64,000 nt of DNA from Iris pallida. Lineage: Eukaryota > Streptophyta > Magnoliopsida > Asparagales > Iridaceae. The position numbers and the translations under genes were made by a program. The notes below the pieces were generated by a model, which was not told where the DNA came from, ran no database searches, and saw nothing but the letters and a program-made list of their open reading frames with translations. This document shows, in pieces, positions 49,582-60,346 of the stretch (the stretch's first letter is position 1; each line of letters starts with the position of its first letter). The stretch is from positions 40,437,156 through 40,501,155 of the forward strand of contig JANAVB010015600.1 in NCBI GenBank assembly GCA_029216955.1. Direction: 5' to 3'.

Positions 49582-50059
49582 GGGAATTAGACAGAGATGT
49601 GAGAGAGAGAAATAGAGAACAGTGAAAGAGAGCGAGAGAGTGAATTAGAAAGAGGACAGTGAAAGAGAGGGAGAGACACACACAGGAAATGGGGGAATGG
49701 GGTGTTCCAGAATTCCTGGAACAGGAATCATTCCCCAACCACTACACAGTTACACACACACATACATACACACACCTACAATACACATACATGTATATAC
49801 ACATGTATATACATGTATACAACCTAAAAACTCACCTACACACACACATACATATATACTACCTATATATATACTAAAAATATACAATTACATGTACTAA
49901 TCATATCAAAAATAGATTTGAAACTCACTTTTAGAAAACTGGAAATACAAACAAAATCAGGAAAATGGGGACTGTGTATAAGTAAATAGGTAAACTCGAT
50001 TTCGTGTCCAAAACCCCACTAAGGTTCCAATCTAGTGGTTGGTAAGTGATGCCCCAAGG

Positions 50060-50770
50060 GTGTACATATCGTGTGTGTCAATGGGGATTCACCACGACAC
50101 GACGTGTCCAGAGGTCAACAAACGCAATCGGGTAAGCACAGACACTGTGCAGTGTCACAGCATCGTGCACGTGTTCACGTGTCTCGTGCTCACGACACAG
50201 GACACGTGAAGTGTCGTGCTCGTGTCCCTTGGTTCGCCTAGGGTCAGGCTACACACCTAGGACCCTGACACGCACCCACGTGTCATCGTGTCCAAATGGG
50301 AAGCCCGTATCAGTCACCAAAAATACGACTGATACGCGTGTTTGGCACCGCGTCGTGCACGTGTTCACGCGCCTCGTGGACACGACACGAGCCACGTGGG
50401 GCCTCGTGGTCATGCCCACGTGTAGCCCACGTGTTGGGCTACACACTCGTGTCACCACGAGGTGTCCTCGACTCGTGTCCATGCGACACGAGTCGCGTGT
50501 CTAAGTCGAATTTTCGACTGAACTTTGCGCGTGCACTACAGTGCGTGTCCAGTGCGAGTGAGATTTCTCACTCGACACGACACGAGAAGTTGTGAGATTT
50601 TGGGGGCATGTTCGCAGACATTGCCCCCTCGTGTCCACCAATTTTCACGTGTCCTAGGTGCCTGTGTAGTGAGCACGAAGGGTGGGGTAGCAGGGCATGC
50701 ACGCGAGTCTCATGCAGTGAGTTCGTGTCCGTTTTGGACACGGACACGACTCGGAAATGTGTTCAGTAAG
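50060..50770 (-). promoter_or_regulatory. CACGTG- and hairpin-rich block in element D LTR (copy 2)
   Basis: Counterpart of 43040-43760. The 10-bp stem is kept at 50420-50444 and the 8-bp stem near 50555-50574 differs from the other copy only in its loop. Confidence 0.6.
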
Positions 50771-51828
50771 TTAGGGTTGTGTCCTACATGTCTAGGGCTA
50801 CCAGAAAATGTATTTTGTTTTAAATTTTAATAAAAACAAATCCTTTGTGGCATTTCATCAAACAAGGTTTCCTAGTCTAGGATACGTGTCCGATACGGAC
50901 ACCAAACCAACTCAAAATCCTACCAAACTTGACCCACAGTTCCATGGTACCTAGATGCATGCAAATATGAAGAGAAAACACAATATTAACATGGTTTGAG
51001 GGTATTTACCTATTGATGCAAATCCAATGGAAAAATAAGGAGAGGGGGGTGTCCACTTCAACTTGGTGATGCCCAAAGCTCATAAAATCCTCAATAGCAG
51101 GCCCTAACTAGTACCCTCTAGTGTAGGGGAGTCCAATGCAAGAAACTAGAGTGAATTTGGATCAAAATTGATCAAGTTATCAAGGTTTGAAGAAATGGGA
51201 TTTTTCTAGGTTAAAATTCATGTGAAAATGTTCATGAATGATTTGATGAGGTTAAATAGGAATGGTGGCTGCTAGGGGGGGTGTCTTGGCCTTTCCTTCA
51301 TGGTGAAGGCAAGACTTTTGTGTAAAGGTTGAGATATTTTGAATGGTTTAAGCAAAATATCAATAAAGGCAATCTAGATATTTTTTATACTTTAACCAAA
51401 TGCAAATATCTATCCCCTTAGCATTCTAGGTTAATAACTAATCTCTAGATTAGGCTAAACTTGGTTAGGGGCTCTCATGACACTAATCAATAATTAAATA
51501 ATAATAAAAACACATAAATCCAAATAATTCCTAATAAATCCTACAAAATTACCAAAATACCCTTTAGGCTAAAAAGCCCTAATTTGATGTTCTAAACCTA
51601 TGGCTAGGCTCACATGATCATGGTTAGTCTCTAGGTTATGAAATCTCTAGGGTTTACACTAGGGTTATAATAGTAAGTCACAAAGTCATAAGTCATGACT
51701 TAGAAAATGGCTTTAACTAACTAAAAATCACCAAAAATCATATCATGACTATAATACCATTAATAAATAATAAAAATAATAATTTTTCAAAAATATCCCA
51801 ATTTCAGAAAACTGGGTGTTACAACAAT

Positions 51829-52073
51829 CAAAATTTGTATCTAGCTAGATCTTATCTATAAGTAAAATTATTTAGGTATAAAAATCAATAAATTAGATCT
51901 AAATTTAAATTACTATACCTGATTTACATTAATCCATAAATTTCGAAATATCGTAATAATAAATAATATTAATAACATATTTCAAAAATTGCAACAAATA
52001 TTTAAATATTAATAGAGAATACTTCAAAATATCTTTTTAATAAATTAGGATAAAATAATTTCAAAAATTCAAT

Positions 52074-52105
<32 letters not shown>

Positions 52106-52450
52106 TAAATTTCAAGTACCCGCTTGCAAATAGTATTTTACATAAAACATATTTTTTAAACTTTATTTATTCTTAGATAAATAAAAATAGTCTTTTAAAT
52201 AATTAGAGTTTTGACGAAATACGATATGTTATATTTTATGCTCAAACAAGATATCTATCTTATATAATTTAGAAAAATATACTTAATTTCTATATGAAGA
52301 ATTATATACTACAAAACCTTTGTATATATATAAAAATATATACTTTGTATATACGTATTCCTACACGACGTAAAATACCGAATATAAAACCAACACCAAA
52401 TAAATAATTAAAAAAATTAAAAATTATAGTAAAAATTTAGGGGGTTTACA
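51829..52450 (-). other. Upstream portion of solo LTR C
   Basis: Very AT-rich, non-coding, with (TA)n at about 52071-52097. Its right end is the LTR start TGTAAACCCCC on the minus strand. Confidence 0.7.
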
Positions 52451-52455
52451 GTTGT

Positions 52456-53078
52456 AGCAGGGGACCATGACAGTGGCGGAGTACACGTCAGAGTTCACCC
52501 GACTCAGCAAGTTCGCAGAGAACCTAGTCCGTGCACCGGAGGATAGAGCTTGGAGGTTTAAGAAGGGCCACACCAGAGAGCTGCGGCATGCAGTGGCGAT
52601 CAGCCAGCCTACTACTTATTCGAGCATTCTCAAGATTGCTCAGGCGGTGGAGAAGGAGATGGACCCGAGGCCCAAGAAGGATAGGGACATCGGCAGTAGC
52701 AGCTATCAGGCACCGACGAAGAGGACCCAGACTGAGATTCAGGCGAGGCCACAGCAGCATCATCGTCCAGCCAGAGTTCATGCAGATCCGCCACAGAGAC
52801 AGCAGTTGGCAGTCACTTGTAACTACTGTCACCGCCCAGGACATCATTACGATAAATGTCGCAAGAGGCTGAGGCTTTGCTTGTTCTGTGGATCACCTGC
52901 TCACCAGGTTAGAGATTGTCCAAAAGCCGCCGAGGGACAAGCACGAGGAGCACCGGGACTCCAGCCGGAGGACTTACCTCTTCATGTTCAGCAGCCACAG
53001 GAAGACCAGCCAGAGGGGCGAGTCTATCTCCTGACAGCCGAGGAAGTGGAGACCATCCCGATTCCGGACGAGTACTAA
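52456..53078 (+). pseudogene. gag: Element B gag, C-terminal part with two zinc knuckles
   Basis: Continues the gag split at 37461: TMTVAEYTSEFTRLSKFAE and RRFKKGH-like core end, a basic linker, then CNYCHRPGHHYDKC (52818-52859) and CLFCGSPAHQVRDC (52878-52919), two CCHC knuckles that bind the RNA genome. It ends at TAA 53076-53078 after GRVYLLTAEEVETIPIPDEY, a stretch that in complete elements leads into protease. The in-frame TAG right at the junction lies in the right-hand target copy of element C. No pol follows. Confidence 0.88.
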
Positions 53079-53781
53079 CGACCAGGGGCACTTGTGGATC
53101 ACTACCTTTCTTTGATGTTCCTTTTTGTATTTCTTTGTTGTTTCTTTATTCGAGACTTGTTCTACAGTCTCTATCTCACTGTTGTTTCATAGTACTTAGT
53201 GGCTACTTGTTGACTTTTGATTGTCACTTTTTATCAAATAAAAATTTCTTTCTAAAGAACAGATACTATCTCTATCATCACCTAGAATTTTCATAAACTT
53301 CCTTAGAAAATTTCTGGATAAAGTTGAGAAAATATTTGACAACCTACTATGACCTGGATTATGGAGGACATGAGCCCACTGCAGCTAGCTGCGCACTGAC
53401 GAGACATGGGCCCTAAGCCAAAGAAATTACGGGTATTCACAGGTTCTCGGATATTATCAAGACTAAGTCCTAAATTAATATTATTATCGGATAAAGTTGA
53501 TAGAATATCTTGGTAGTTTATTATTATCGGGACCATGGAACCGAAGGTTCGCTGCAGCCAGATGCATACTGGCGGGGCAGAAACTGTAGGAAAAGTGAAT
53601 CTGGATATGTATAATTGTCAGATACTATTGAGACTATTATCCTTTGATCATGTTTCTGTGACTATCACTTTGGTAGTACTCTAAATTGTGCCAATTTCAA
53701 ATTTTGTACCTGATTATCTTGATCGTGCCTAATCATACCATTTTGAAATTTTGAGGACAAAATTTTCTAGGGAAGAAATTT
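53079..53781 (+). other. Element B region between gag and 3' LTR
   Basis: Non-coding, 703 bases; a duplicated segment with CGGATAAAGTTGA...ATATTTGAC / ATATCTTGG (about 53313 and 53489). It ends TTTTGAGGACAAAATTTTC and the purine tract GGGAAGAAAT (53771-53780). There is no room for pol. Confidence 0.75.
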
Positions 53782-54677
53782 GTAACCCCGTTTTCCCGAA
53801 TTATTGAATTTTTGTATATTTTTCTGGGATTTTATAATTTAGACATTTTTATGGTTTGTTTATGAGAATATTTAATTGATTTACCTATTTTTAATAATAC
53901 AATTTTCTAAATAAATATTAATTAAGAGCAATTTGAATTTGGTTTCAAAATTTAGTTTTCCTCCATTTATAACAACCTTGTAACCAATTTCCTAACTGAA
54001 TTTTGTATTCTTGTAATTTATGAAAAGGTGAGGGACTTCTGTGATTAATTTCATTAGATGGAGGGGCTTATGTGGAAATATTCTATTTTTACTGGGTTTT
54101 TCTGTAAATATCTATTCTTCCTAATTTTTATTTAAACCTAAGGCTTTTCTCTCTCTCTCTCACTCTCTTCATATGTTCTGCTCTGATTAAATCAGAGGAG
54201 CAGAATCCCTCTTCCAAATCACCTCTCCCCAAATTTCAACCCTAACCCTAAATTTTGTCAGATCCGGCCATGGCGAGGCCGGCGGCCCCTTCTCTGAGCG
54301 GCTATTGAGCCACTTTGCCGGCGGCTTCCATCCGACGGTGCTCCGTTCGTCTCGAGCAGCGGCACAGACTCCTCCAGCAGCAAGTCTTCCTCCACGGCTA
54401 GGCGAGTTCCGGCGACGGCTCTTCTTCTCCTTCCGACGAACTCCTCCGCGTGCTCAAATTTCTCGACAAGTTTTTGGGTGAGCCTCTTGATCATTCTCCC
54501 TTCTTCCATTTTTAGTTCAAGTGTCTATTCATGCTCGGCTTAGAATTCCAGATTAATTCAAACCTTTTTCGGCGTTTTACTCTGCTTCGATGATACGAAA
54601 ACTTGATCCTCGAAGCTCGACGGCGGGTCCTCCCTGAGAAGCTCGAGTACGGCGTAGCGGTGATTTCCTGCGACGGT

Positions 54678-54724
54678 TGTCACGCCCTGACCCAGAATCA
54701 TCGTCCTCACAGGAGGGCGTGATG
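54678..54724. repeat. Left terminal repeat of element E
   Basis: 47 bases, TGTCACGCCC...GGGCGTGATG, itself nearly self-complementary at its ends. Reading inward it shares TGACCCAGAATCA...GTCCTCACAGG with the reverse complement of the right repeat. Confidence 0.75.
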
Positions 54725-57700
54725 TCGCACGAACCTGGAGTTGCGCTCGTGCAAGGCAAGATGACAAGTTCTCAAATGGTTATCTTTTATTTTGATATTA
54801 ACAATGAAAGGAAAACAGAGTATACGAATCAATTCTCTTTATTGATATTCGAAAGTGAGATTACAAAGGCTTTCGATAGCCTAACAATATATGCCAGATT
54901 GGCTACAACACTCAGGTTCTCTCTTGCCCACAAAGGATTTCACCGTACCATACATCATGCCTTCTATATCTCGGCCGCATCAATCATGTTGCAAGTCCGA
55001 GCGTCAAGCGATCGCACGCTTCAATATGCTTCGGCATTCTAAGCCTCAATGCGTTCAAGCGAAGCTTCGCGGTGAGCCATCCACTCCCTGCACCCTGCAT
55101 GAAGCTGGTGGGGGATCAGTACGTTTGTCCTCGCATGTACTGATGCAAAGATCTTCTTTCCAAACCGACATTGTAGTATTTATGTTGAATCATGCAACTT
55201 AGCTTATGATCTTGCTATGTTCTCCTTAGGGTCAATTTTATGGCATATTCGAAAGCAGTAGAGCATGTTAGCATGGAAATCATGTTATTCGAATTGAAAT
55301 ACTCAAGCAATCTCGTGGTTGTTTTGTGGTACGACTTCTTACCAAGTCGACGCACTCGCCTTTGCACCGATGCAAGGTGAATGTGCCCCATTCCTTCGCT
55401 GTCATGTTATAAGTGCATCTCTAAGCAGGATCTACGTGTGCGGGACACGCACGTGCCTACACTTTTAACCCATTGTTTCTTAGCTATATGAAGTCTTGGC
55501 GTATCCGCGCCGGAATGGACTAAAGGAGTTTTCTTACTTTCTTTTCTCTCCTTCGTTTCTCGAATTCGTTTGGGTAGCCCGGGGTTTCATGGGTTGGGTT
55601 GTTATCCCAAACAACCGAAATGTTACCGCTGCATACCATCATTTGTGGCTTTTCCCCATCTATAAGCGAGTACTACTTGTCTTAAGGATGTGCGCCTATC
55701 AAAGATACATATTCCCTCCTAGGCCAAACAGTTTTGGGGCGCTCCGACATTTAACCGTTCGAAGTAACACCCGTGCACGGGAGTTATTACATTTTAATCT
55801 CAAGTCCATCCCATTCGACCATGCAACGCCTTATTATTCAAACAACCAAGCATAGTCTTGAGTCCGAGACTCAGACTTTATCGCCTCGTATTTCTTTCGT
55901 TAACTTTCTATGTTCTTACATTTCATACTTCGTTTCAATGTTCAATGGCATCATGCCTCAACTCAATGTTCGTCAACCGAACGACCCGAAGGTCCCGAAC
56001 ACCTTTCGAGGCATCATGTCATATCCGACAGTTCTGCCACATTTATGCCACAACTGTATTCTTTCGCAACGAAGCCATCTTTTATGATCTCCTACACGTA
56101 GGCACGTTTTGACCGTATTCCCATGTTCTATCACTTAGTGTTCAATGTTTGGGACTTGTGCGCTAGGGCGCTCGTCTATTGTCTTTCAATGTTCTAGCCT
56201 TTCTAACTCGTGCACGAAAGCACGGTATGGTTCGTGCACTAAGGCACTCGCCGAATACAGTTATCCCATGTTCTTGTGGCTTGCGCACCGAGACGCTCGC
56301 CTTTACGATATCCGATGTCCCATAGTGACTCGTGCATTAGATGCACGTTTCATTTCAATTGTTCTAACTAGTGTTCGACACACACTATGACTTATCTTCC
56401 GATCGGACCACGCCCGTGGCGTCGATAGGTTAACTTAGCATACAATGATATAATTTAACTTATCGCATGAAAGAGTAAAAAGAAGAGTCAATCCTCCCAC
56501 CTTGTGTCGATACGCCTTGTCGTTTTGCCGAGCCGATGCGGCTCAATTTCATAACTTCCTTGCACGGCCACTCTTCTGACTTAGCCATTTGAGCACTTCG
56601 TGCTTCATTGAATTATACGTCCGATTTGGCATACCGTGCCCAAGTCTCAGCCCGTCGCAAGGCGTCGATTTGGTTTTGCAGATCCGTCGCAAAATAGGCG
56701 AAATGTCGACCTCTAATATTTTTGCGTAAACGTATAGCCTGCACATGAAACCAACTAAAGTCAATACTTGTATCGATTCGGACTTGCGCCTTGGTCGATT
56801 CTATTTCTTAGAATCTTCGAGCCGATTCAATGTACTTATCCTTCGGGGCAACGCGGCACTTCGCATCGATTCACTCGATGCATTCTTTGGGACAAGGCAA
56901 CTCTTCGCATCGACTTAATTCGATGCGTTGCTCGGGACAACATAACTCTCGTATTGATTCGCATCGATACATTTTATTCGGTCAACGCAACTCGTTGAGT
57001 CAACGCTTCAGCATAATGCACCGTACGGAGCGGGGCATTATAGAATATACCACTCAAAACAAGGTTCGTCCTCGAACCAAAACCAACACTCCGACTATGT
57101 GTTTTATAGATCATTTCACGATCTTGTCCCACCAATGTTGTTCAGTTTCATACTATCTTACAAGCTTTTCATTAACATTCCAAGTCTTCCCTCAACTCGA
57201 TTTGAATTTGTATACAACTCGATTTGGATCCGTACCTATATTCAAGGCATCCCGAAGATATATGTATTTCGACCAAGTCCAGCGGTAGCAAATTGGAATA
57301 AAGCTGACAGGTAAATTTCAATCCTATGCTTGTCACCTCGTACTCTCGATCGGACTTATCTTTAGCAACCGTTCTCAAAATTTTATCGCATACGTATATT
57401 TGATACATACGTGATTCATTCAACAAAGTCACTACACGCGACGCGATTCAAAATCGTATTTCTCTTTCGTATGTTTCGTATGGACTATCAACTCTATGCG
57501 TCGCGTCAAGCCGTCGTGCATTCGATCGCAACGATCCTTCGCAACGCCTTGCGTTCGAAGTTGCCACCCAACTATTTTTGAAGTCTGGCTATGTAACTTA
57601 TCTCGATACGATTTTTCTTATTCAACATTTGGGACTACGCCCGCTAGGTTACTTACCTAGACACCGTGCTTAACTTCTCCCGGCGCAACTCAAATTGACA

Positions 57701-60270
57701 TTGCACAAAGGCCACAATCTATCCGAGACAAGTTTAATTCCAGTCGACGATGCTCAAGGCAACGATTGCCTTAACACGAAGGTCTTTACGACGCGTCTTA
57801 CATTCGATTTCCTAACGAGTAGGAATTTACTAGCTAAATTCCCAACTTATCCGTCTCGCAACATCGAATATCAGTTCGATTCACGCAAGCTCAATTGCAA
57901 GGTGAATCTGAATCTAACGACATGACACGTAAGTCATTTCCTTATCGTTCTCTCTCATGTATAGCATGTTCTCGCAATCGTCTATCCGCATCACTAAGTT
58001 CATTGGTGAATTTCTTGTTTCATCGTCGATCAACATAACCATTCAAGTATTCATCTGACGAATACTCAAACCTAACTATATCATTCTCAATCAAAAGTTG
58101 TTCCAACAATTCTCTATCGCCTAGACTTATCGTCAACATGTACCACATAACATTTGTTATCGATGCAATTTTGTATGCGATATCGCATGGGTCATCTTAC
58201 GGTCTGCTGCATTCAATTTGATTTGGCGGTTAAGTCATCTAGGGTCAGCTGTCCCGAAGCTACGCTCGATAATTGTGGATCATCATCGAAGGACAGTTTA
58301 CTATGAACCATGCTATATCTTATTTCGGAGCCAAATCACGTTCCGACGATTCTATGCGACTATCCAATTTCGGACAAAACTATTTCTATCGGCGTAACTG
58401 ATGCGCAACTATCCTCCGAGTAAAGTCATGCACTACCATCGCTGATTTTGCTATTCACGATGCATCAATTCGCATTGAGTTTGGGTTTATCTTATTTGCG
58501 ATCGACACACAAGATACTATACGCATCGAACAATCGTCGATGACTTATAGTCTCGTCTTGATCAGTCACAAGTTCATGATCAACCAGTTCGTTCCTTCTC
58601 GTATTGTTATTTACAAAAAAAAATTGATAGCATGAGTCATACTCCATTTTGTATTCTTACATCGTGCTTACGTTTCCTTACGTATCGATCTCGATACGTC
58701 GTATCAATTTCGATAGCGTAAGGGTCGACTTTGAATCCGTTTCAACGTCAACTTAACTCGCATCGCATACATCCAAGTTCGCAACGAACTTTTCTATACG
58801 CATCAACTCATTTTCTGATTCGTTGCATCCCGCTATACTTTGATCACGTAACTGAGTTACCGATTATCCAACATCGAACCCTCAAGTCATACGATCCCGC
58901 CCTCTAAGTTTCGCATGTTTTTCAGTCGTACTTAAATGAGTTTTGCCGTAACGTAACCAACTATCTCTTAGGCACTATTTATCCGCATCAACCAACCCTT
59001 CATCGAAGTCGCACATCGTACGACCCGATTATAATTCGTCTCGTCCAACATTTCTATTGAGATCGCAATTCGTGCGATTAGATTTGCCTCGCCCAACATT
59101 TCTATCGAGATTGTAAGTCGTACGATTCGATTCATCTCGCCCAACATTTCTATCGAGATCGCAAGTTATGCGACTCGCTTGTAAGTTCAAGTTTTTATTT
59201 CCCGTCGATCCGATTATTGCTTCAAAGCATAATCGTTCCGCTAGTCTCGGTCGTCCGACCGACTTATAAGTTCTGTCCGACGTATCATTCATTGATACGA
59301 GTCTCACCCTATCGTTCCAACTGATTTCCGAAGAACACTTACATCAACATACCGTCATACAAATTTTCAATCGAGTCTCGGTACTCTCCCGTCCATTGCG
59401 GACAAACCTTCCGCAATTCTCACAACGCGTCGATGCAATTCATCTCACAAGTGGTATACCATATACCATTCGAAATTGAGTCATTCATTGCACACATGGT
59501 ATGGCATATACCACTCGGAAATCAAGTCTTTTCCCTCGCATTATACTTAGTATAAACCAACAATCCCTTCTGACTCACAATTTCTGCAGTGATCGTACAT
59601 TGATCACAACCGCAACTTTGATTAAATCAAATCTGACGCCACTCGGCCAATGTCTTCATTTGCCAACACAAGTTCGGTGTGCAACCGAATGATTTATTCT
59701 ATCGATTTATAATTTCAGTTCTTTCCGTTGCATCTCGTGCAACGATTTATTTCCAATCTCCCTTTTGCACTCCGTGCAACGATTATTTTGATATGCGTTG
59801 TACTACATGCAATAATTTTACTTTTGATATTTCTGACATTCATTGCACCTCGTGCAATGATTTACTCCCGACATTTAAAGTCAATGCCCAAATCCATTCA
59901 ACACATTCGATATTGACTTATCACTTTCATTTTAACGCATATTCATAATTAATCGTTGCACTTCGTGCATCATTTTATTTCTCATTCAACATGTTACATT
60001 GCACAACAACATCTCAATCACATTTCACAATTTGTTGCACTTGCAGCAACTAACATTTCACGACTCGTGCATTCAATGCAACGAACGTTTCACGACTTTC
60101 TCCGCAACATCAAGTAAATTCGAAGTACTTGCGGCAACGTTACCCGGCTTTGTATTAGACTTATTGTATGGAACATCCAGTGCGGCATCGAGTAGAGTCA
60201 AGAGTGATTTTAGGTGGTGGTGGTCAACTCTTTGGAATTGAAACAAAGCGAACGTCCTGAGGAAAGTGAG
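54725..60270. other. Hairpin-rich interior of element E
   Basis: No gene. Perfect stems seen by eye include 55115-55144 (8 bp), 55332-55349 (6), 55597-55616 (7), 55770-55781 (12-base palindrome), 56331-56347 (7), 56863-56881 (7), 56906-56927 (8), 57063-57078 (6), 57756-57772 (7), 58046-58066 (7), 58175-58188 (14-base palindrome), 58524-58542 (6), 58681-58698 (8), 59248-59261 (6), 59281-59299 (7), 59589-59607 (6) and 59841-59859 (8), mostly with loops of 0-8 bases. Short ORFs here (up to about 150 codons) have no recognisable domain. Confidence 0.7.
59045..59188. repeat. 48-bp tandem repeat, three copies
   Basis: CCAACATTTCTATCGAGAT starts at 59045, 59093 and 59141, exact spacing 48. Each unit also holds a GATCGCAA...GTGCGAT-type stem. 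Confidence 0.85.
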
Positions 60271-60288
60271 CCTAGAGCTCTGATACCA
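60271..60288 (-). promoter_or_regulatory. Met-tRNA primer-binding site of element E
   Basis: Minus strand TGGTATCAGAGCTCTAGG; the first 12 bases match the initiator Met-tRNA 3' end. It is separated by three bases from the terminal repeat 60292-60346, as expected for a retrotransposon oriented right to left. Confidence 0.75.
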
Positions 60289-60291
60289 ATT

Positions 60292-60346
60292 TGTCACGCC
60301 CCCTGCGAGGACAATGATTCAGGTGATTCCGGGTCGGGACGTGACA
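60292..60346. repeat. Right terminal repeat of element E
   Basis: 55 bases, on the minus strand TGTCACGTCCCGACCCGG...GGGGGCGTGACA. If it is an LTR it is exceptionally short. Confidence 0.7.

Larger units (their letters stand above)
40431..51823 (-). mobile_element. Gypsy element D, gag-only with 4.4 kb LTRs, 11.4 kb
   Basis: LTRs 40431-44829 and 47350-51823 with ends TGTAACACCC...GTGACA read on the minus strand; ACAAT is duplicated at 40426-40430 and 51824-51828. Internal sequence is only 2520 bases and encodes a damaged gag with no protease, reverse transcriptase or integrase. LTRs therefore make up almost 80% of the element. The LTRs are close to each other, differing mainly in microsatellite lengths and scattered substitutions, so D is fairly young. 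It inserted into solo LTR C and is a relative of element A. Confidence 0.93.
47350..51823 (-). repeat. 5' LTR of element D
   Basis: 4474 bp copy of 40431-44829, TG...CA ends on the minus strand. It is longer mainly because of longer TA arrays and a 23-base A run at 49275-49297. TATA-like site at 51258-51251. Confidence 0.9.
37462..52450 (-). mobile_element. Solo LTR C (about 3.6 kb), split by element D
   Basis: On the minus strand it begins TGTAAACCCCC at 52450 and ends GGGGCGTTACA at 37462. Flanks are GTTGC (37457-37461) and GTTGT (52451-52455), one C/T difference. Only one copy of this LTR is present and no internal domain, primer site or second LTR is seen, so it is a solo LTR left by recombination between LTRs. 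It lies inside element B gag. With D removed it is 3591 bases. No protein is encoded; GC-rich open frames at 39560-40260 are leader sequence. Confidence 0.82.
54678..60346 (-). mobile_element. Element E, 5.67 kb non-coding retroelement-like insertion full of hairpins
   Basis: Inserted in the 3' LTR of B with a 5-bp duplication ACGGT (54673-54677, 60347-60351); the undisturbed site is 28294-28298 in the other LTR. The termini are TGTCACGCCC (54678) and GACGTGACA (60346). Next to the right terminal repeat, on the minus strand, lies TGGTATCAGAGCTCTAGG, a Met-tRNA primer site, so a retroelement read leftwards is likely. I find no gag, pol or transposase motif on either strand. The terminal repeats align better as inverted copies than as direct LTRs. 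The interior carries very many short perfect stems. A LARD/TRIM-like structured RNA element is my best reading; family unknown to me. Confidence 0.8.

Noticed and set aside
54891..57925. Open frames of 60-150 codons in element E as possible genes
   Set aside because: No domain, no consistent strand, and hairpin repeats explain the sequence better; coding function not supported.
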